Origin: Amaurobius ferox
Taxonomy: Eukaryota > Arthropoda > Arachnida > Araneae > Amaurobiidae
DNA: 64,000 bases
NCBI GenBank assembly: GCA_951213105.1
Contig: OX578138.1
Span: forward strand, 93,650,914 to 93,714,913
Direction: 5' to 3'
Positions 44,536 to 56,095 of the stretch are shown here, piece by piece. The notes under the pieces were generated by a model. The model searched no databases, had not been told where the DNA came from, and saw only the letters and a list, made by a program, of their open reading frames with translations. The position numbers were made by a program, and so were the translations under genes. How positions within the stretch are numbered: position 1 is the first letter of the stretch; each line of letters opens with the position of its first letter.

Positions 44536-44936
44536 TTATTGTTGAAGGTCATCAATGCATTTTAGGCATTTTTAAACTGGTCTCACATTTGCTCTCTCCA
44601 CCGCAATTAATATGAGCAATTGTTGTAATTAATTTAATAAGTAATCTATGTTGTTAATAAAGGATTTTATTTTAAAGTAAAAATGACGCATTTAATTGTA
44701 GTACTATATTAATAAATATTATATTCTAGGACTCGCATTAAAGAGGAAAAAGGTGGGATTAAGCGGCACACAACGTAATGTGTTTAATGTTTAATGTTAT
44801 AAGGGTTCACGATTTACGATAATTCTGCCATAAATATGAGTTATTCGATAAGCATAAAAGCCAACAATTAACTTCAACTAATGTTTTCGTTTGTGCACCA
44901 CAACATTCATATAACACGAATATACGATTTTTTGGG
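44536..44936. other. A+T-rich stretch, nothing recognised
   Basis: No gene or repeat structure is recognised. Confidence 0.35.
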
Positions 44937-45125
44937 TGATAACTGGGTTTATGTGCCTGTCTGTCTGTATGATGTATATATCCGCTGCAGATTGAAAATT
45001 ATCGGATAACATTTTAAAATATTTGGTAAATAAATAAGTCACTTGTGGTGTTTGTAAGATTTAGATAAAATTTGAAAAAAAAAACGGTTAGTTTTTTGGA
45101 ATAGCCCAGAAAATTCGTAAAAATT
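44937..45125 (+). repeat. Family C repeat, copy 1
   Basis: Shares with 49735-49925 the lines TATGTGCCTGTCTGTCTGTA, ATTATCGGATAA.ATTT, AAATATTTGGTAAATAA, TAAGTCACTTG and GCCCAGAAAA. It has the same order (TGTC microsatellite, then a conserved block) as families A and B. Confidence 0.65.
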
Positions 45126-45467
45126 TGAATGGGATTCATTCGTTCCAAATTTCTTTAATAATTGATAATCATATTTAACTTTTCTTTATGAATTATCGAT
45201 GCCGCCGTAACGACTATATGCTATGTTCATTATTTATTATATATTTTTACATTTATATAATATTGAAATATATACATATTACGTTACTTATTATATGTAT
45301 ATAATACAATTCATTTATTCTTTTATATTCAGAAGTAAGAAGATTGCAAGATCCATGAATATCCACTTCTAAAAAATAACTTAGAAGTGGATAGATGGAG
45401 GTAAGTAAACACGGTAATTATAGCAGCATCAAATGGCATAAAAACCCGTTACAGATAAAACAATTAC
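45126..45467. other. A+T-rich stretch, nothing recognised
   Basis: No gene or repeat structure is recognised. Confidence 0.35.
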
Positions 45468-45482
45468 ACAAAATCATTACAT

Positions 45483-45774
45483 GGGGGCGCGGTAGCCCAT
45501 TGGTTAACGCGCTGGAGTTGCACTCGGTAGGCCCGGGTTCGATTCCAGCCACTGCCAAAACTGCCGCCGTGTTCATGAGGAGTACGATCACGTTAAACAT
45601 GTGGGTCCGAAAGTCCCTCCGAGAGGTTGGTGGTAGGGGAAGGAGGGTACGGTCCCTGTGGATGCCTCCCCCACTGGGTTCCGGTCTAAATTGGGTGGCA
45701 CTTCCCGACCGTCCAAACAGTTACCTTACACCTTTCTGGTAGGTCGGACGGTCTGGGTTCCAACAACATCAACA
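45483..45774 (+). mobile_element. tRNA-headed SINE, family S2, full length
   Basis: The head GGCGCGGTAGCCCATTGGTT with AACGCGCTGG (A box) and GGCCCGGGTTCGATTCC (B box) is a clear tRNA-derived Pol III promoter. The body and tail (CTGCCGCCGTGTTCATGAGG, GGTTCCGGTCTAAATTGGG, GGTCGGACGGTCTGGGTTCC, (CAA)n) are the same as in the 5S-headed SINEs. Flanks ACAAAATCATTACAT at 45468-45482 and 45775-45789 are a perfect 15-bp duplication. The 115-codon frame across it is not a gene. Confidence 0.95.
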
Positions 45775-45805
45775 ACAAAATCATTACATCATAACAATCA
45801 AAAAG

Positions 45806-46563
45806 AAAATCTGATGTGGGCAGCACATGATTTTCCTTATATAATGGAATGAATTTACTATTTTTACAGTAAAAATAATAGGTTATTTTTCTAGTAGATA
45901 TTTATATTTTTTCCAAGATATTGAATTTTCGTCAATGAGTCGTCATTTTCATTGATTTAGCGCCATTTTTATCCATTTGGCGAGTTTTTCGTTAATTGAA
46001 CAACATTTAAAAAAGCTCCAAGTTAGCGACATTGTAACAAATTCGTCAGCAAAATCTCGCCAAGCGTTATGGACGGAGAAATAAGTTATTCTTACAGCAG
46101 ATAAATGACTATTGGCGTTCAAATAAAAAAGTATTACTCCAAGTATCCTTATTCATGAATGGAACGAGCTAGATCCACGAGAATGATATCACCAAATTTA
46201 TCGCATGGTATTACATATGAAAAGTGAACATGCTTCTCAATAGGAAATATTTTTTTTTAATTTCATATGACTTTTTGATAATTTTTTTGAAAAATGTGCA
46301 AAATCTAACTTTATTAGAGGTTTTGATTTTTTGACGATTTTTTCGAAATTTCACTCGAAAATTTAGGAGGGTTCTGAAGATTTGATTGCGTATAAAAGCA
46401 ATAGGCTTCCAATGTTTACGGATTGTAATTTGTGTCCCAAATTTCGTTCGAATCGGTCCATTCGTTCGTCAGTTATCATCTCCACAGACTCACTGACACA
46501 CACACACACACACACACACACCCACATACATACACACACAAACACACACAAACACACAGACAC

Positions 46564-46595
<32 letters not shown>

Positions 46596-46752
46596 ACTTT
46601 CACACACCCACACACACACAGAGTCATTACTTCAAAAATGTTCGATTCGTGATCAGGGATGCTTGAAACGTGCTCTCCCTGTCGAAAACTCGAATTAGAA
46701 TTTTTGACCCCGTCAGAATACTTTCATTATACATTATTGTATATAAGGAAAA
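45806..46752 (-). repeat. Family B element, copy B8
   Basis: Minus orientation, from ACTTTC at about 46724 with a decayed start to CTGATGTGGGCAGCACATG at 45811. The GT microsatellite (CA on this strand, 46497-46620) is the longest among short-form copies. It lies just upstream in coordinates of the same-orientation copy B9, with an ~18-bp spacer. Confidence 0.8.
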
Positions 46753-46770
46753 TAATAAATATATACAATA

Positions 46771-47711
46771 AAAAATCTGATGTGGGCAACACATGACTTT
46801 CCTTATATAATGTAATGAATTTACTACTTTTACAGTAAAAAAAGAGGTTTTTCTTATAGTAGATACTAATATTCTTTCCAAGATATTGAATTTTCGACAA
46901 TTAGTCGTCATTTTCATTGATTTAGCATCATTTTTATCCAATTGGCGAGATTTTCATTAATTTGGCAACAATTCCAAAAAGTCGCCAAGTTGGGGACATT
47001 CCACCAAATTCGTGGCCAAAATCTCGCCAAGCGTTATGCACTAAGAAAAAAGTTATTCTTACAGCAGATAAATGACTATTGGCGTTCAAATACAAGAGTA
47101 TTATTCAAAGTATATTTTTTCATGAATGGAACGAGCTAGATCCACGAGAATGAAGTCACTCAATTTATCGCATGGTATTACATATGAAAAGTGAACATGT
47201 TTCTCAATAGGAATTTTTTTTTATGTGACTTTTTCATAATTTTTTTGAAAAATGCACAATATCTCGAGAACGGTTCATGTTAGCGTTCTAAAATTTATGC
47301 CAATCATTTTCTAATGAAAAATTACATAAGAAATGTCTTTTTGCGTAACTTTATTAGCGGTTTTGATTTTTTGACGATTTTTTCAAAATTTCATTCGAAA
47401 ATTTAGGGGGGGTTCTGAACATTCGATTACGTATAAAAACAATAGGCTTCCAGTGTTTACGGATTGTGATTTTTGTACCAAATTTGGTTCGAATCGGTCC
47501 ATTCGTTCGTCAGTTATCGTCTCCACAGACTCACTGACACACACACATACTTCCACACACACACACACATACACACACACAGACATCACCTCAAAAATGT
47601 TTGATTCGTGATCTGGTATGCTTGAAACGTGCTCTCCCGTCAAAAACTCGAATTCGAATTTTCGACCCAGTCACAATACTTTCCTTATACATTATGTATA
47701 TAAGGAAAGTA
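46771..47711 (-). repeat. Family B element, copy B9
   Basis: Complete short form in minus orientation: starts ACTTTCCTTATATACATAAT (47710 downwards), has GT tracts at 47538-47582, one internal unit near 46990, and ends CATGTGTTGCCCACATCAG at about 46777. It is tandem with B8. Confidence 0.8.
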
Positions 47712-47716
47712 ACAAG

Positions 47717-47888
47717 AAAGTACCGGGTACTGTATGACCAGCATGAAAAGGCCTCCACACCATAAACGCATACTGAAGCGCAGATTTGACCAAGGCATTA
47801 AAGAGAACAATGAGGGTATCCGCATTAGTAAAATCGTGAGTAATCATCTTAATGTAACCGAGTTTCCTATAGGATTTATATCAGACAT
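47717..47888 (-). pseudogene. LINE reverse transcriptase fragment (Jockey/CR1-like)
   Basis: The minus-strand frame reads LGYIKMITHDFTNADTLIV and LVKSALQYAFMVWRP, then HAGHTVP. This is the conserved region after the polymerase domain of Jockey/CR1-type LINEs (LV-x-S-x-LQYA-x-x-VW-x-P). No stop occurs within this short fragment, but it is cut at both sides by family B (47711) and family A (47895). Confidence 0.7.
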
Positions 47889-47894
47889 ATGAGG

Positions 47895-49205
47895 AAACAA
47901 GAAAGATCAATCATGCTTAAAGCATTGATTATGAAACACTTTCCAACTTCAATGCAATTTTATTTAAACAAGTCTAAAATGCAATACATTCCTCGGTAAT
48001 ATTTTGAAACTTATCGCAATACTGCATTAATTTATTATATTTGAAAACTTAAACCTTCATCGAATAAAATGAACTTCATTCAAATGACGGCATTGAAATA
48101 TAAATTGCCTGGTTTAAACATTTCTAAAATGTTATACATTCCTCGGTAATAGTTCTAGAATCATCATAATACTACGATAATTCATTATATTTGAAAACTT
48201 CATCGAAAACAACTGAAATTAATTCAAATAACGTCATAGAAAAAATAACACGCCTGGATCTCTCTATAAAAACAGGATTTCATTCATAACTTTCTCCCAT
48301 TCATTTCATTCATCACAATACTATAATAATTTATTTTATTTAAACATTTTATTTAAGACCATGGAGCTACAAATAATTAAACTCTATGCTTCAAACTTCA
48401 TCGAAAAATATCGTCCTTACCTCTTTATAAAATCAATTAATATTTCATTCATATCAGCCATGCAGACTCCATGGACTAAATTATTTTCTGTTAAAAAATA
48501 CAGGAATTCTAATACAACTCATTCCACATATTTTGCTGTTTAAATTTTACATAGGTAGAAAATAGGCTTAGTTGTAGAAATAATCAAATTTAGATGAGCA
48601 TTTGAACTCAAATATATTGTCATTGCGTTGTTTCAGTATGTAGATGCACAGAATTTAAGCAAAAATAAAGTAGTTTTAGGACGGATACAACACTCAATAT
48701 GAATTAAAAAGAACTTAAAAAAATCACGATTTTGAAACAAGATGGATGCCATATATCATGTTTGAAGTGGGTCATGTGATCGTTTCATATCATGGTCACG
48801 TGATCGTTTCTTATAAGATGTGTAATTATTATTTTAATTTTTATTTAAAAAACTACTGAATATATTTCGCTGAATTTTTTTTTATATATTTTATGGAACA
48901 ATTTGAATATTACCTAAATTTTTCGAAGCAATTTGTGAATTTTAAATCCGCTTAAAAAATGTTTGAAAAATTAGGTCCTATAGGGCTCAATGTATTTCAT
49001 TTTTTCAACCCGGGTTCAATCCAAAACTAATTGGGTGATATTATGCATTTATATTCCCATAGGTCCTACAGACCGTCTGAACAACATATTAAAATTTTAT
49101 TTTGATTAAGTCATTTTTACGGCAGTTATCGTGCTAACGGACAGACAGACAGACAGACAGAATGAACAAAGTCATAAACACTTTTCAACTGTGTTGTAAA
49201 GTGTT
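47895..49205 (-). repeat. Family A element, copy A5, full length
   Basis: About 1.31 kb. It starts at 49205 with TTAACACTTTACAACACAG, hairpin to AAAAGTG, and (TGTC)n at 49142-49160. It ends at 47895 with GTTGGAAAGTGTTTCATAAT, stem-loop AATCAATGC-TTTAA-GCATGATT, and CTTTCTTGTTT. Similar to A1 over its whole length. Confidence 0.8.
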
Positions 49206-49214
49206 AAAACGGTA

Positions 49215-49580
49215 AAGGTGGCAGTAAAAACAGGCTAAAAATTAGTTATCAATACGTAAAAAATCTCAATTTCAACTGAATTATAAGTAAATAACATTTA
49301 TTTGATATCCCCAAAAAAGGAACGATAGATAAAAATGCTTTTATAAGATTGAGGTAGAACATTGTAAAATCTAGGAGCTAAAAATAGATAAAATTTCTGA
49401 AACTTAGTAGAATTGACTAGTGGAGGTCTGATAGTACCCCGTTTTATTCAAAATTAATTTTGACTACCACCCGTATTCCTATTAATATAAAACATATTAA
49501 GAGCTTTGTAGGCATAAATACGCCTCGAGCCTATGATTATGCCTAAATAGCATAATCAGAGAATGGGGGAAAAGCGGAAA
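49215..49580 (-). pseudogene. LINE reverse transcriptase C-terminal fragment
   Basis: The minus-strand frame shows KFQKFYLFLAPRFYNVLPQ and SYKSIFIYRSFFG (the C-terminal R-x-YN-x-LP block), homologous to 2885-3235. An upstream part (TGGSQN, RGTIRPPL) needs frame changes. It sits directly against the family A end at 49205, as at 2852. Confidence 0.6.
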
Positions 49581-49734
49581 GGATGGTGTCTGTCGAGATT
49601 TACATAAGATAATCCTAATAAATAACTTTTGAAGCAAAAATTATTTATTAAGATTAATGCACAGGGAAAGTGTAATAATGGAGGTAAAAATTAGAGGTTC
49701 TACACGTTTTGGGTTTGCTAGAACACGAAAATTT

Positions 49735-49925
49735 CCTTGATGACTGCGTGTTTGTGCCTATGTCTGTCTTTCTGTATGATGTTTGCAACGGCTGTAGCTC
49801 AAAAATTATCGGATAAAATTTCAAAATATTTGGTAAATAATTAAGTCACTTGCTGTGCTTATAAGATTTCGGTGTAATTTGGAAGAATAAACCCTGTCTG
49901 TTTTTGAAATTGCCCAGAAAAATCT
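49735..49925 (+). repeat. Family C repeat, copy 2
   Basis: Homologous to 44937-45125 (see the shared lines there), with upstream GGGAAAGTGTAATAATGG and CACGTTTTGGGTTTG preserved here. Confidence 0.65.
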
Positions 49926-50800
49926 TAAATATCTGAGATCTAAGAATGCTGCAGAAATGTATTAATCGAATGCTTGTTTTATACTGAATGTTTCACCACA
50001 AAATGTATAAAATCAAACCTTTTTCTGTAGAATGGACTACTATTATTATATATTTTTTAATTTTTGCTGCATCGCCATTTTAAAATTCGCTAGGTCGCTA
50101 AATGAATTTAAAATTTGAGTTTATCTTCAAATTGGGTTTTAAATATGTGCAATATCACTCTATTTAAAGCATCCTGAAAGAAAAGAGAAAATTAATTTCG
50201 ATTTCTAGGTAAAACCATCTGCTGCCCACATCACAAAAGTTCATTTCCAGATTAACGCCTTAGTAATAAAAGTTAAAACTAGATTCTGTATTAAAATTTC
50301 TGCACTTTACCCTTTTTGGTTATTATTTCTGTGGGACTGCTACTAACCCGCATTTTGTCTGAAACATAAAAAGCAAAATAATTTTGGACTTCAGACAACT
50401 AAAGGGCTCAATCCTGTCTAAGAAAATTCTGCTGCATTCGACTTTAACACCAGACCTTCATTACAGTCGAAAGGAATTTAAAAATATCCCATTAGCGGAA
50501 TTTAAAGTACCCACAACACTTCCCCATTTGCATTAAAAAAGAATTTCCGTTTCCCTAGTACTCGTGAATGCGAAATATGCGGGAAAATATCCACGAAAAG
50601 AATATCTTGAAATGAGCACTTCTTTGTATCTAAAATAAAATATTTCTATCACACAGAAAAATAATCTTCAAACGGATTAACAAAGATTTTATGCTAGTAT
50701 ATGTGTGATTTTACAATGCTACTGGAAATAAATATAAATAATACGTAGGGTTGTCACTTCTACCAAATATCACTACAGTAAAAGAATATGTAAATTACGA
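49926..50800. other. Unassigned; small family B terminus at 50208 and old repeat at 50460
   Basis: CATCTGCTGCCCACATCA at about 50217-50234 is a stray family B 3' terminus. 50460-50560 resembles 41560-41640. No gene. Confidence 0.4.
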
Positions 50801-51195
50801 TTTATGCAAAGGCTAAGGAAAGTAAGCACAAATAACGCATTAAGCAACCTACAGCTGTTTCGAGGAAACCTTGGATCCTATTTGTCAGAGTAAGAGAACC
50901 AACAAACACACAATCCAAAAGAGGAATAATCACATCAAGTCGCAACTTTACGGGGTACCCGTGACTGAGGTCACTTAACCCCACATAAAGAGGAATGGGT
51001 GCGAAAGGAAGAAACAGGGGTGATTATATACCCAAGATCTGGATTAAGAGAGAACGAATCAGAAAGCAGCATCATGAACAAAGGGCCCAGCCTATCAGAA
51101 ATGAGAAGTAGCATATGTATCCTCGAACGTATCTTCGAAACAGTTGCATGCTGCATTATTGTGTTACTCGTTCTTATTTACATTGCTCTAGTTTT
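50801..51195. mobile_element. MITE-like element (family G), copy 2
   Basis: The left part AAGTAAGCACAAATAACGCA, TACAGCTGTTTCGAGGA and the right part inverted AAACTAGAGCAATGTAAATA, AGAACGAGTAACAC..AATGCAGCATGC, AACTGTTTCGAAGATACG, correspond to copy 1 at 39998. It is longer (about 395 bp), with extra central sequence holding the 73-codon frame, which I do not consider a gene. Confidence 0.65.
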
Positions 51196-51585
51196 ACTTA
51201 TCTCCTTATCACCGAAGTAGTTCCATATAAAACTTCGGATTGACAAATTTTGGTTAGTGGCTTCATTCCTTTTCGGATCATAAAACTATATAATTTAAAT
51301 AAAAAGTGATATCGATAGGTAACATTTTGTTAACAATATTATTAACGAGGTGTAGCTGATAACTGAAAAAATCACTACAGTAAACAGACTTCTTTAACTA
51401 CTAAGAAATATATATTTTAAAAACACGAAACTTCTTTTCCAGATGTTTTTTTATTTCTTTCTAAAACTATGTTTTGTGAATTACCATCTTGGATCATATT
51501 TTATTCAAAACAAATCAATACATAATAAATCTAACTACTCTTCCTTTTTGAACTTGAATTTTTTTCAAGAAAAAATGTATATAAG

Positions 51586-52249
51586 TGTGAGACCAGCATA
51601 TGTTCTCACATGAGACATTTTTATTTGTATTATTTATGGTGCCCAGAACGGCAAACAAAGCTATAGTCTGGCTGGCGCCGGGGTTTATGAGGACTTGAAT
51701 TTTCAGGTCATAATACTATAAATTTAGGTGTGCCAGATCAGAGGGGCTGAGATGGGGCCTTGCTATATATGTGAAATGATGCCATTGGGTTGAGAAGAAC
51801 CAATGAGCGCCAAGGGGAAGAAGGGCGGAGCTATCCCCCCCTGCCGAAGGAACCACAGCTTGGATGAGAGGAATGAAATCAGAGTTCGGAACCACACACT
51901 CCGGAGTTGTGGACGAAATACACGAGTTTCAGATATAGACGAAATGAGAGTGCAGTAGCATACGAAAGACAACGAGGAGCAGAAATGGAGATCAGACATG
52001 AAAAGAAAATAATCACGAATTTTGATTTAAAGTACGAGTAGTTGCTGAGTGCCCCGTAAAGGTAATCTATGTGCAAGTGCATTATAGTGCGAGTAGGAGC
52101 CACATACCCCAGAGTTGTGGCAAGACTGATGCAAGCCTTGGAGAGATGATAAGCCCAAGATTAAACTGGAAGGTATGTGCTCATTATAACAGGTCCTAGA
52201 CACCATCGTAAAACTAATATTTCTGGTCGCATATGTCCCCGCGCTAAAA
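51586..52249 (+). mobile_element. LTR1, inverted and truncated
   Basis: Starts TGTGAGACCAGCATATG and matches LTR2 and LTR3 in reverse orientation. It ends at CGCGCTAAAA, exactly where it meets the CGTCCCACA end of LTR2 (TGTGGGACG at 52250). The last ~310 bp of the LTR are missing. It has one rather than several copies of the internal CTCTGGGGT repeat. Confidence 0.8.
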
Positions 52250-53324
52250 TGTGGGACGAAGAAGTTTAATTATATGTTACACTTTTAATTATTAAATTCA
52301 TTATTTTTAATCACATTAACATTGCCGTAAATTCATATTGTGGAATTAACATTAAAACGTACATTGCTCGTTGTTGTGCCGCAATAAACCCTCCAATTAT
52401 TTTTATCTTTTGTGTAAGTCCTGAAAGAAATATTAATTAATATAAAAAGATTAGACCATTTAAACTTAATAATATCATTTATTAACAACGTCAGTTAATC
52501 AATAACATCAATTTTCATTAATATCAGTTTTTATTTAATTATTTTAGCGAGGGGACATATGCGACCAGAATTACTAGTTTTACGATGGTATCTAGGACCT
52601 GTTATAATGAGCACATACCTTCCAATTTAATCTTGGGCTTATCATCTCTCCAAGGCTTGCGCCAGTCTTGCCACAACTCTGGGGTGTTAAAGACCCAGAC
52701 CGTCCGACTCGTCCTGAGGACTTGAGTATCTATTTGGACGGCCGGACAACTCTGGGGTGTGAAAGCCCCAGGCCGTCCGGCTCGTCCAGAGGATAACTCT
52801 GGGGTGTGTGACTCCTACTCGTACTATAATGCACTTGCACATAGATTACCTCTACGGGACACTCAACAACTACTCGTACTTTAAGTCAAAATTCGTGATT
52901 ATTTTCTTTTCATGTCTGCTCTCCATTTCTGCTCCTCGTTGTCTTTCGTATGCTACTGCACTCTCATGTCGTCTGTATCTGAAACTCGTGTATTTCGTCC
53001 ACAACTCTGGGGTGTGTGGCTCCGAACTCTGATTTATTTCCTCTCATCCAAGCTGTGGTTCCTTCGGCGGGGGGGGGTAGCTCCGCCCTTCTTCCTCTTG
53101 GCGCTCATTGGTTCTTCTCAACCCAATGGCATCATTTCACATATATAGCAAGGCCCCTCTCAGCCCCTCTGGTCTGGCACACCTAAATTTATAGTATTAT
53201 GACCGTAAAGTTCAAGTCCTCATAAACCCCGGCGCCAGCCAGACTATAGCTTTGTTAGCCGTTCTGGGCACCATAAATAATGCAAATAAAAATGTCTCAT
53301 GTGAGAACATATTCTGGTCTCACA
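52250..53324 (-). mobile_element. LTR2 (3' LTR of the gag element)
   Basis: 1,075 bp, TGTGAGACCAGAATATG (53324 downwards) to TTCGTCCCACA (52250). On the minus strand CATAATACTATAAATTTAGG (about 53202-53183) is a TATA candidate. CAATGAGCGCC/GAACCAAT lies at 53116-53099. A minisatellite of CAACTCTGGGGTGTG with ACCCAGACCGTCC words occupies 52670-52820. It is preceded on the minus strand by the purine tract CCGTGGGGAGATA. Confidence 0.8.
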
Positions 53325-53338
53325 TATCTCCCCACGGA
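53325..53338 (-). promoter_or_regulatory. Polypurine tract of the LTR element
   Basis: The minus strand reads CCGTGGGGAGATA directly before TGTGAGACC of LTR2, the position of the plus-strand primer site in LTR retrotransposons. Confidence 0.6.
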
Positions 53339-54568
53339 CAAAAAGAACAAAAAAAATTCAACAACAATAAAGTTTGAAAAAAGTTCCATTCACATGCCAC
53401 TTTTTAATTGGCATTTTTTACATTTTTTGGGATAAAGTTCGTCCAGAATTACTTCAACAGTCTTGCTGTATCACAAAAGTTTTTTAGCACACATTATATA
53501 CACTAAATAAACATAAGTTATGTACTCATGAACTCCACCAGGTCCAGCTTTCAATTGAAGCTAAATTAAATTTTAACTATTTAAAAAGATTTTTAAACAT
53601 ATGCACATTCACTTTGAAATGTTACTCACTACTATCCACTTTTATATTTTTAACACCATTACAATTTTTTTTGTACAAATTACACATTATGACTTTTTGA
53701 ACACAATTCTTTTCATACTTCATTAATTTCCATAATTGATAACTTCATCACATATATAACATTTTTGCTGAACCTTGATATTGGTACATACTTATTAATA
53801 CAATCACATATATATATTTTTTTTACATCAGTCATTGAAAATATACATACTTTTAACAGAATTCTGTAACTCCCATTACAATTGCATACGGGGTGACACC
53901 TTCCCTTTAAATTGTTTTTTCTTACAACGCATTCTATGTAAACAACACCAACAACCATTGCACTTGATGACAGCAATTGATTGATTATTTTCAAAAATAT
54001 CATTAGAAGAACCCTTCTATGAGACCCTTTTTACCCAAGCCTCGCTACCGGAAATGCGTACCGGAAATGTTCAAATCTCCTATCCGACACAAGGAAAGTG
54101 ACCAGTCAAATACAAGACTCGAAAACGATTACCTTTCTTTTAATAGTTTTTTGCAACAGCGATTAGCAGCTCGATCCCCTCAACTCTACTTTTCCCAAAT
54201 GACAAAGCAGTCTTGAAATGGACAACGTGCGGCGTGGAGTTTCTTTTCGCGCTTTCCATAGGCCTGCAATCAAGTATTGTAAATCTTTTATTTATCCACT
54301 CGGCGTGTTATATAAACGTCGACTTATTCTTTAAAATATATTTCCTCCTTATCAATTGAATTATTAATTATATCTGATAATCAACTTTATACAATAATGC
54401 TCATGGCTTGTACATTGTATAGCTCTCTTTTTTTTTAAAACTCAACTAAAATAGCCCCTTATTTAAATATCATTCAGTTGGTTCCTTTGAGGTGACTTGT
54501 ATTAATATCAAAGTCATCTTTATGGTGCCTTCCATTACTGCCTGTATACCCTTTTATACTGACATTAT
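53339..54568. other. LTR element internal region downstream of gag, no pol seen
   Basis: On the minus strand this is the part between gag and the polypurine tract. It is A+T-rich with no reverse transcriptase, integrase or protease motif. A 33-bp segment at 53593-53622 (TTTTAAACATATGCACATTC) has an inverted copy at 55604-55633. Confidence 0.5.
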
Positions 54569-55350
54569 TCAACATTCTTTAATTTCTTGTCTAAAAACCC
54601 TTTCTTTCGTAAAAGTTTGGGTATTTGACCGAATATCATTTCTTTCTCTGAATCCGCTATTTTGCGTATTACGAAATCCATTGCTTTGCCTTTCATACCT
54701 TTCATATTTTAATTGCTGAGGTTCCAATTTTGAATTTTGTAAATGCCTTTCCATTTGATTATTAAATTTTTTGCCATTATTTTTATTGCGATAAACTGCA
54801 TTAATTTGCGTACGGTCACAATCCTCCTCCATAATTTTCTCTAAATGTTCTGCAAATTCTATTGCCTTGTCAAAATTTTGAATGTTTAGTTTTCTAATTT
54901 CAAAAGCAAGATCTTGTCTTACAGACTCTAAAAAGTTAGATAACATTATATTATTTATAACTTCGCAAATCTCATTATTTGCGTAATTTCCCAAAAAATC
55001 ATTTGTCGCATTTGAAATATTTCATGCCAGCTCAGCTACCTTCATGCCTGGTGACATTTTAATATTGTTCAAATTTGTTTGCTTTCGAAGCATTGCCAAA
55101 GATATTTTAAATTTTTTCATCAATATCTGTTCAATATCTCCCATATTATTTGCAATCTGCAATTCTCTTTTTTTTGATAAGAATTCCGAAGCTTTCTCCT
55201 TTAATCTAGTTTTTTATAATTACAACTTTATTTTCTTCTGACCAGTCGGCCATTTTTGCGACATTTTAAAATTGCTAAAAAAAATTCAATGTCCCCGTCT
55301 TCCCTTCCATAAATAATTGGCAATAAATCAATTAATTGAAAGTTCTCCAT
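54569..55350 (-). pseudogene. Gypsy/Ty3-type gag relic
   Basis: From ATG at 55350: DLLPIIYGREDGDIEFF, then WSEENKVVIIK and LKEKASEFLSKKRELQ in another frame, then the open 141-codon part 54569-54994 (FLESVRQDLAFEIRKLN, KAIEFAEHLEKIMEED, rich in N, R and Q at its end). The order fits a retrotransposon Gag capsid and a basic tail; no CCHC knuckle is seen. At least one frame change near 55245 and an in-frame TGA near 55020 disable it. Gag forms the particle for reverse transcription. Confidence 0.7.
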
Positions 55351-55636
55351 TTTAACTCTTTGATTTTCAATATTTTCTCTCTGTAACCTGTCCGGCGACT
55401 TTTGTCGTCACGAATTTCTAGTGGCTCTATGAGGCATTTAAAACAAAAATTATCCCGTCCAAAATCCTACTTAACATTAATAGCATAAAATGCACTTCAA
55501 AAATACTGCACATAAAAAACACTTCAACATCAAACTAAATATTCTTGCATTAAATTTTTAAACACTATTTTCAATTATTTCAAAATATATATTCAACTTT
55601 TTTACATTTTCAAAGTGAATGTGCATATGTTTAAAA

Positions 55637-55976
55637 TGTGGGACGAAAAAGTTTAATTAAAAGTTACACTTTTAATTATTAAATTCATTATTTTTAATCA
55701 CGTTAACATTGCCGTAAATTCATATAGTAGAATTAACATTAAAACGTACATTGCTCGTTGTTTTGCCGCAATAAACCCTCCAATTATTTTTATCTTTTGT
55801 GTAAGTCCTGAAAGAAATATTAATTAATATAAAAAGATTAGACCATTTAAACTTAAATAATATCATTTATAAACAACGTCAAATTATCAATAACATCAAT
55901 TTTCAATAATATCAATTTTCATTTGATTAGTGATCGTGCATATTTAATTTTAACAATGCAAAATATCTGGTCAACA
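55637..55976 (-). mobile_element. Short LTR-like segment sharing the U5 part
   Basis: The minus strand runs from GGAGGAGCATA (purine-rich) then TGTTGACCAGATATTTTGC (55976 downwards) to TTCGTCCCACA (55637). About 290 bp match the last part of LTR2 and LTR3. The first ~50 bp differ. It lies between the primer site and gag, and could be a short LTR of a related element or a template-switch product. Confidence 0.5.
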
Positions 55977-56077
55977 TATGCTCCTCCAAAATTTACATTC
56001 ATCTCTTTATTTAAATTATTTTTATTCACCTTAGTATTATTTATTAAAATTTTCATTTAAATTATGACTCACACAAA

Positions 56078-56095
56078 AGCGTCACGGAAACCAAA
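56078..56095 (-). promoter_or_regulatory. Putative primer binding site of the LTR element
   Basis: The minus strand after the LTR3 end CGTCCCACA reads TTTGGTTTCCGTGACGC. TGG two bases after the LTR is the usual start of a tRNA primer site. The tRNA was not identified. Confidence 0.5.

Noticed and set aside
45395..45742. 115-codon ORF
   Set aside because: It covers the tRNA-headed SINE; related frames at 19098, 19120 and 22425 are the same SINE body read in other copies.
51763..52103. Conserved ORFs seen in three places (51763, 52912, 56843)
   Set aside because: They lie in the LTR copies and recur because the LTR is repeated. They overlap promoter-like sequence and have no Gag or Pol motifs.
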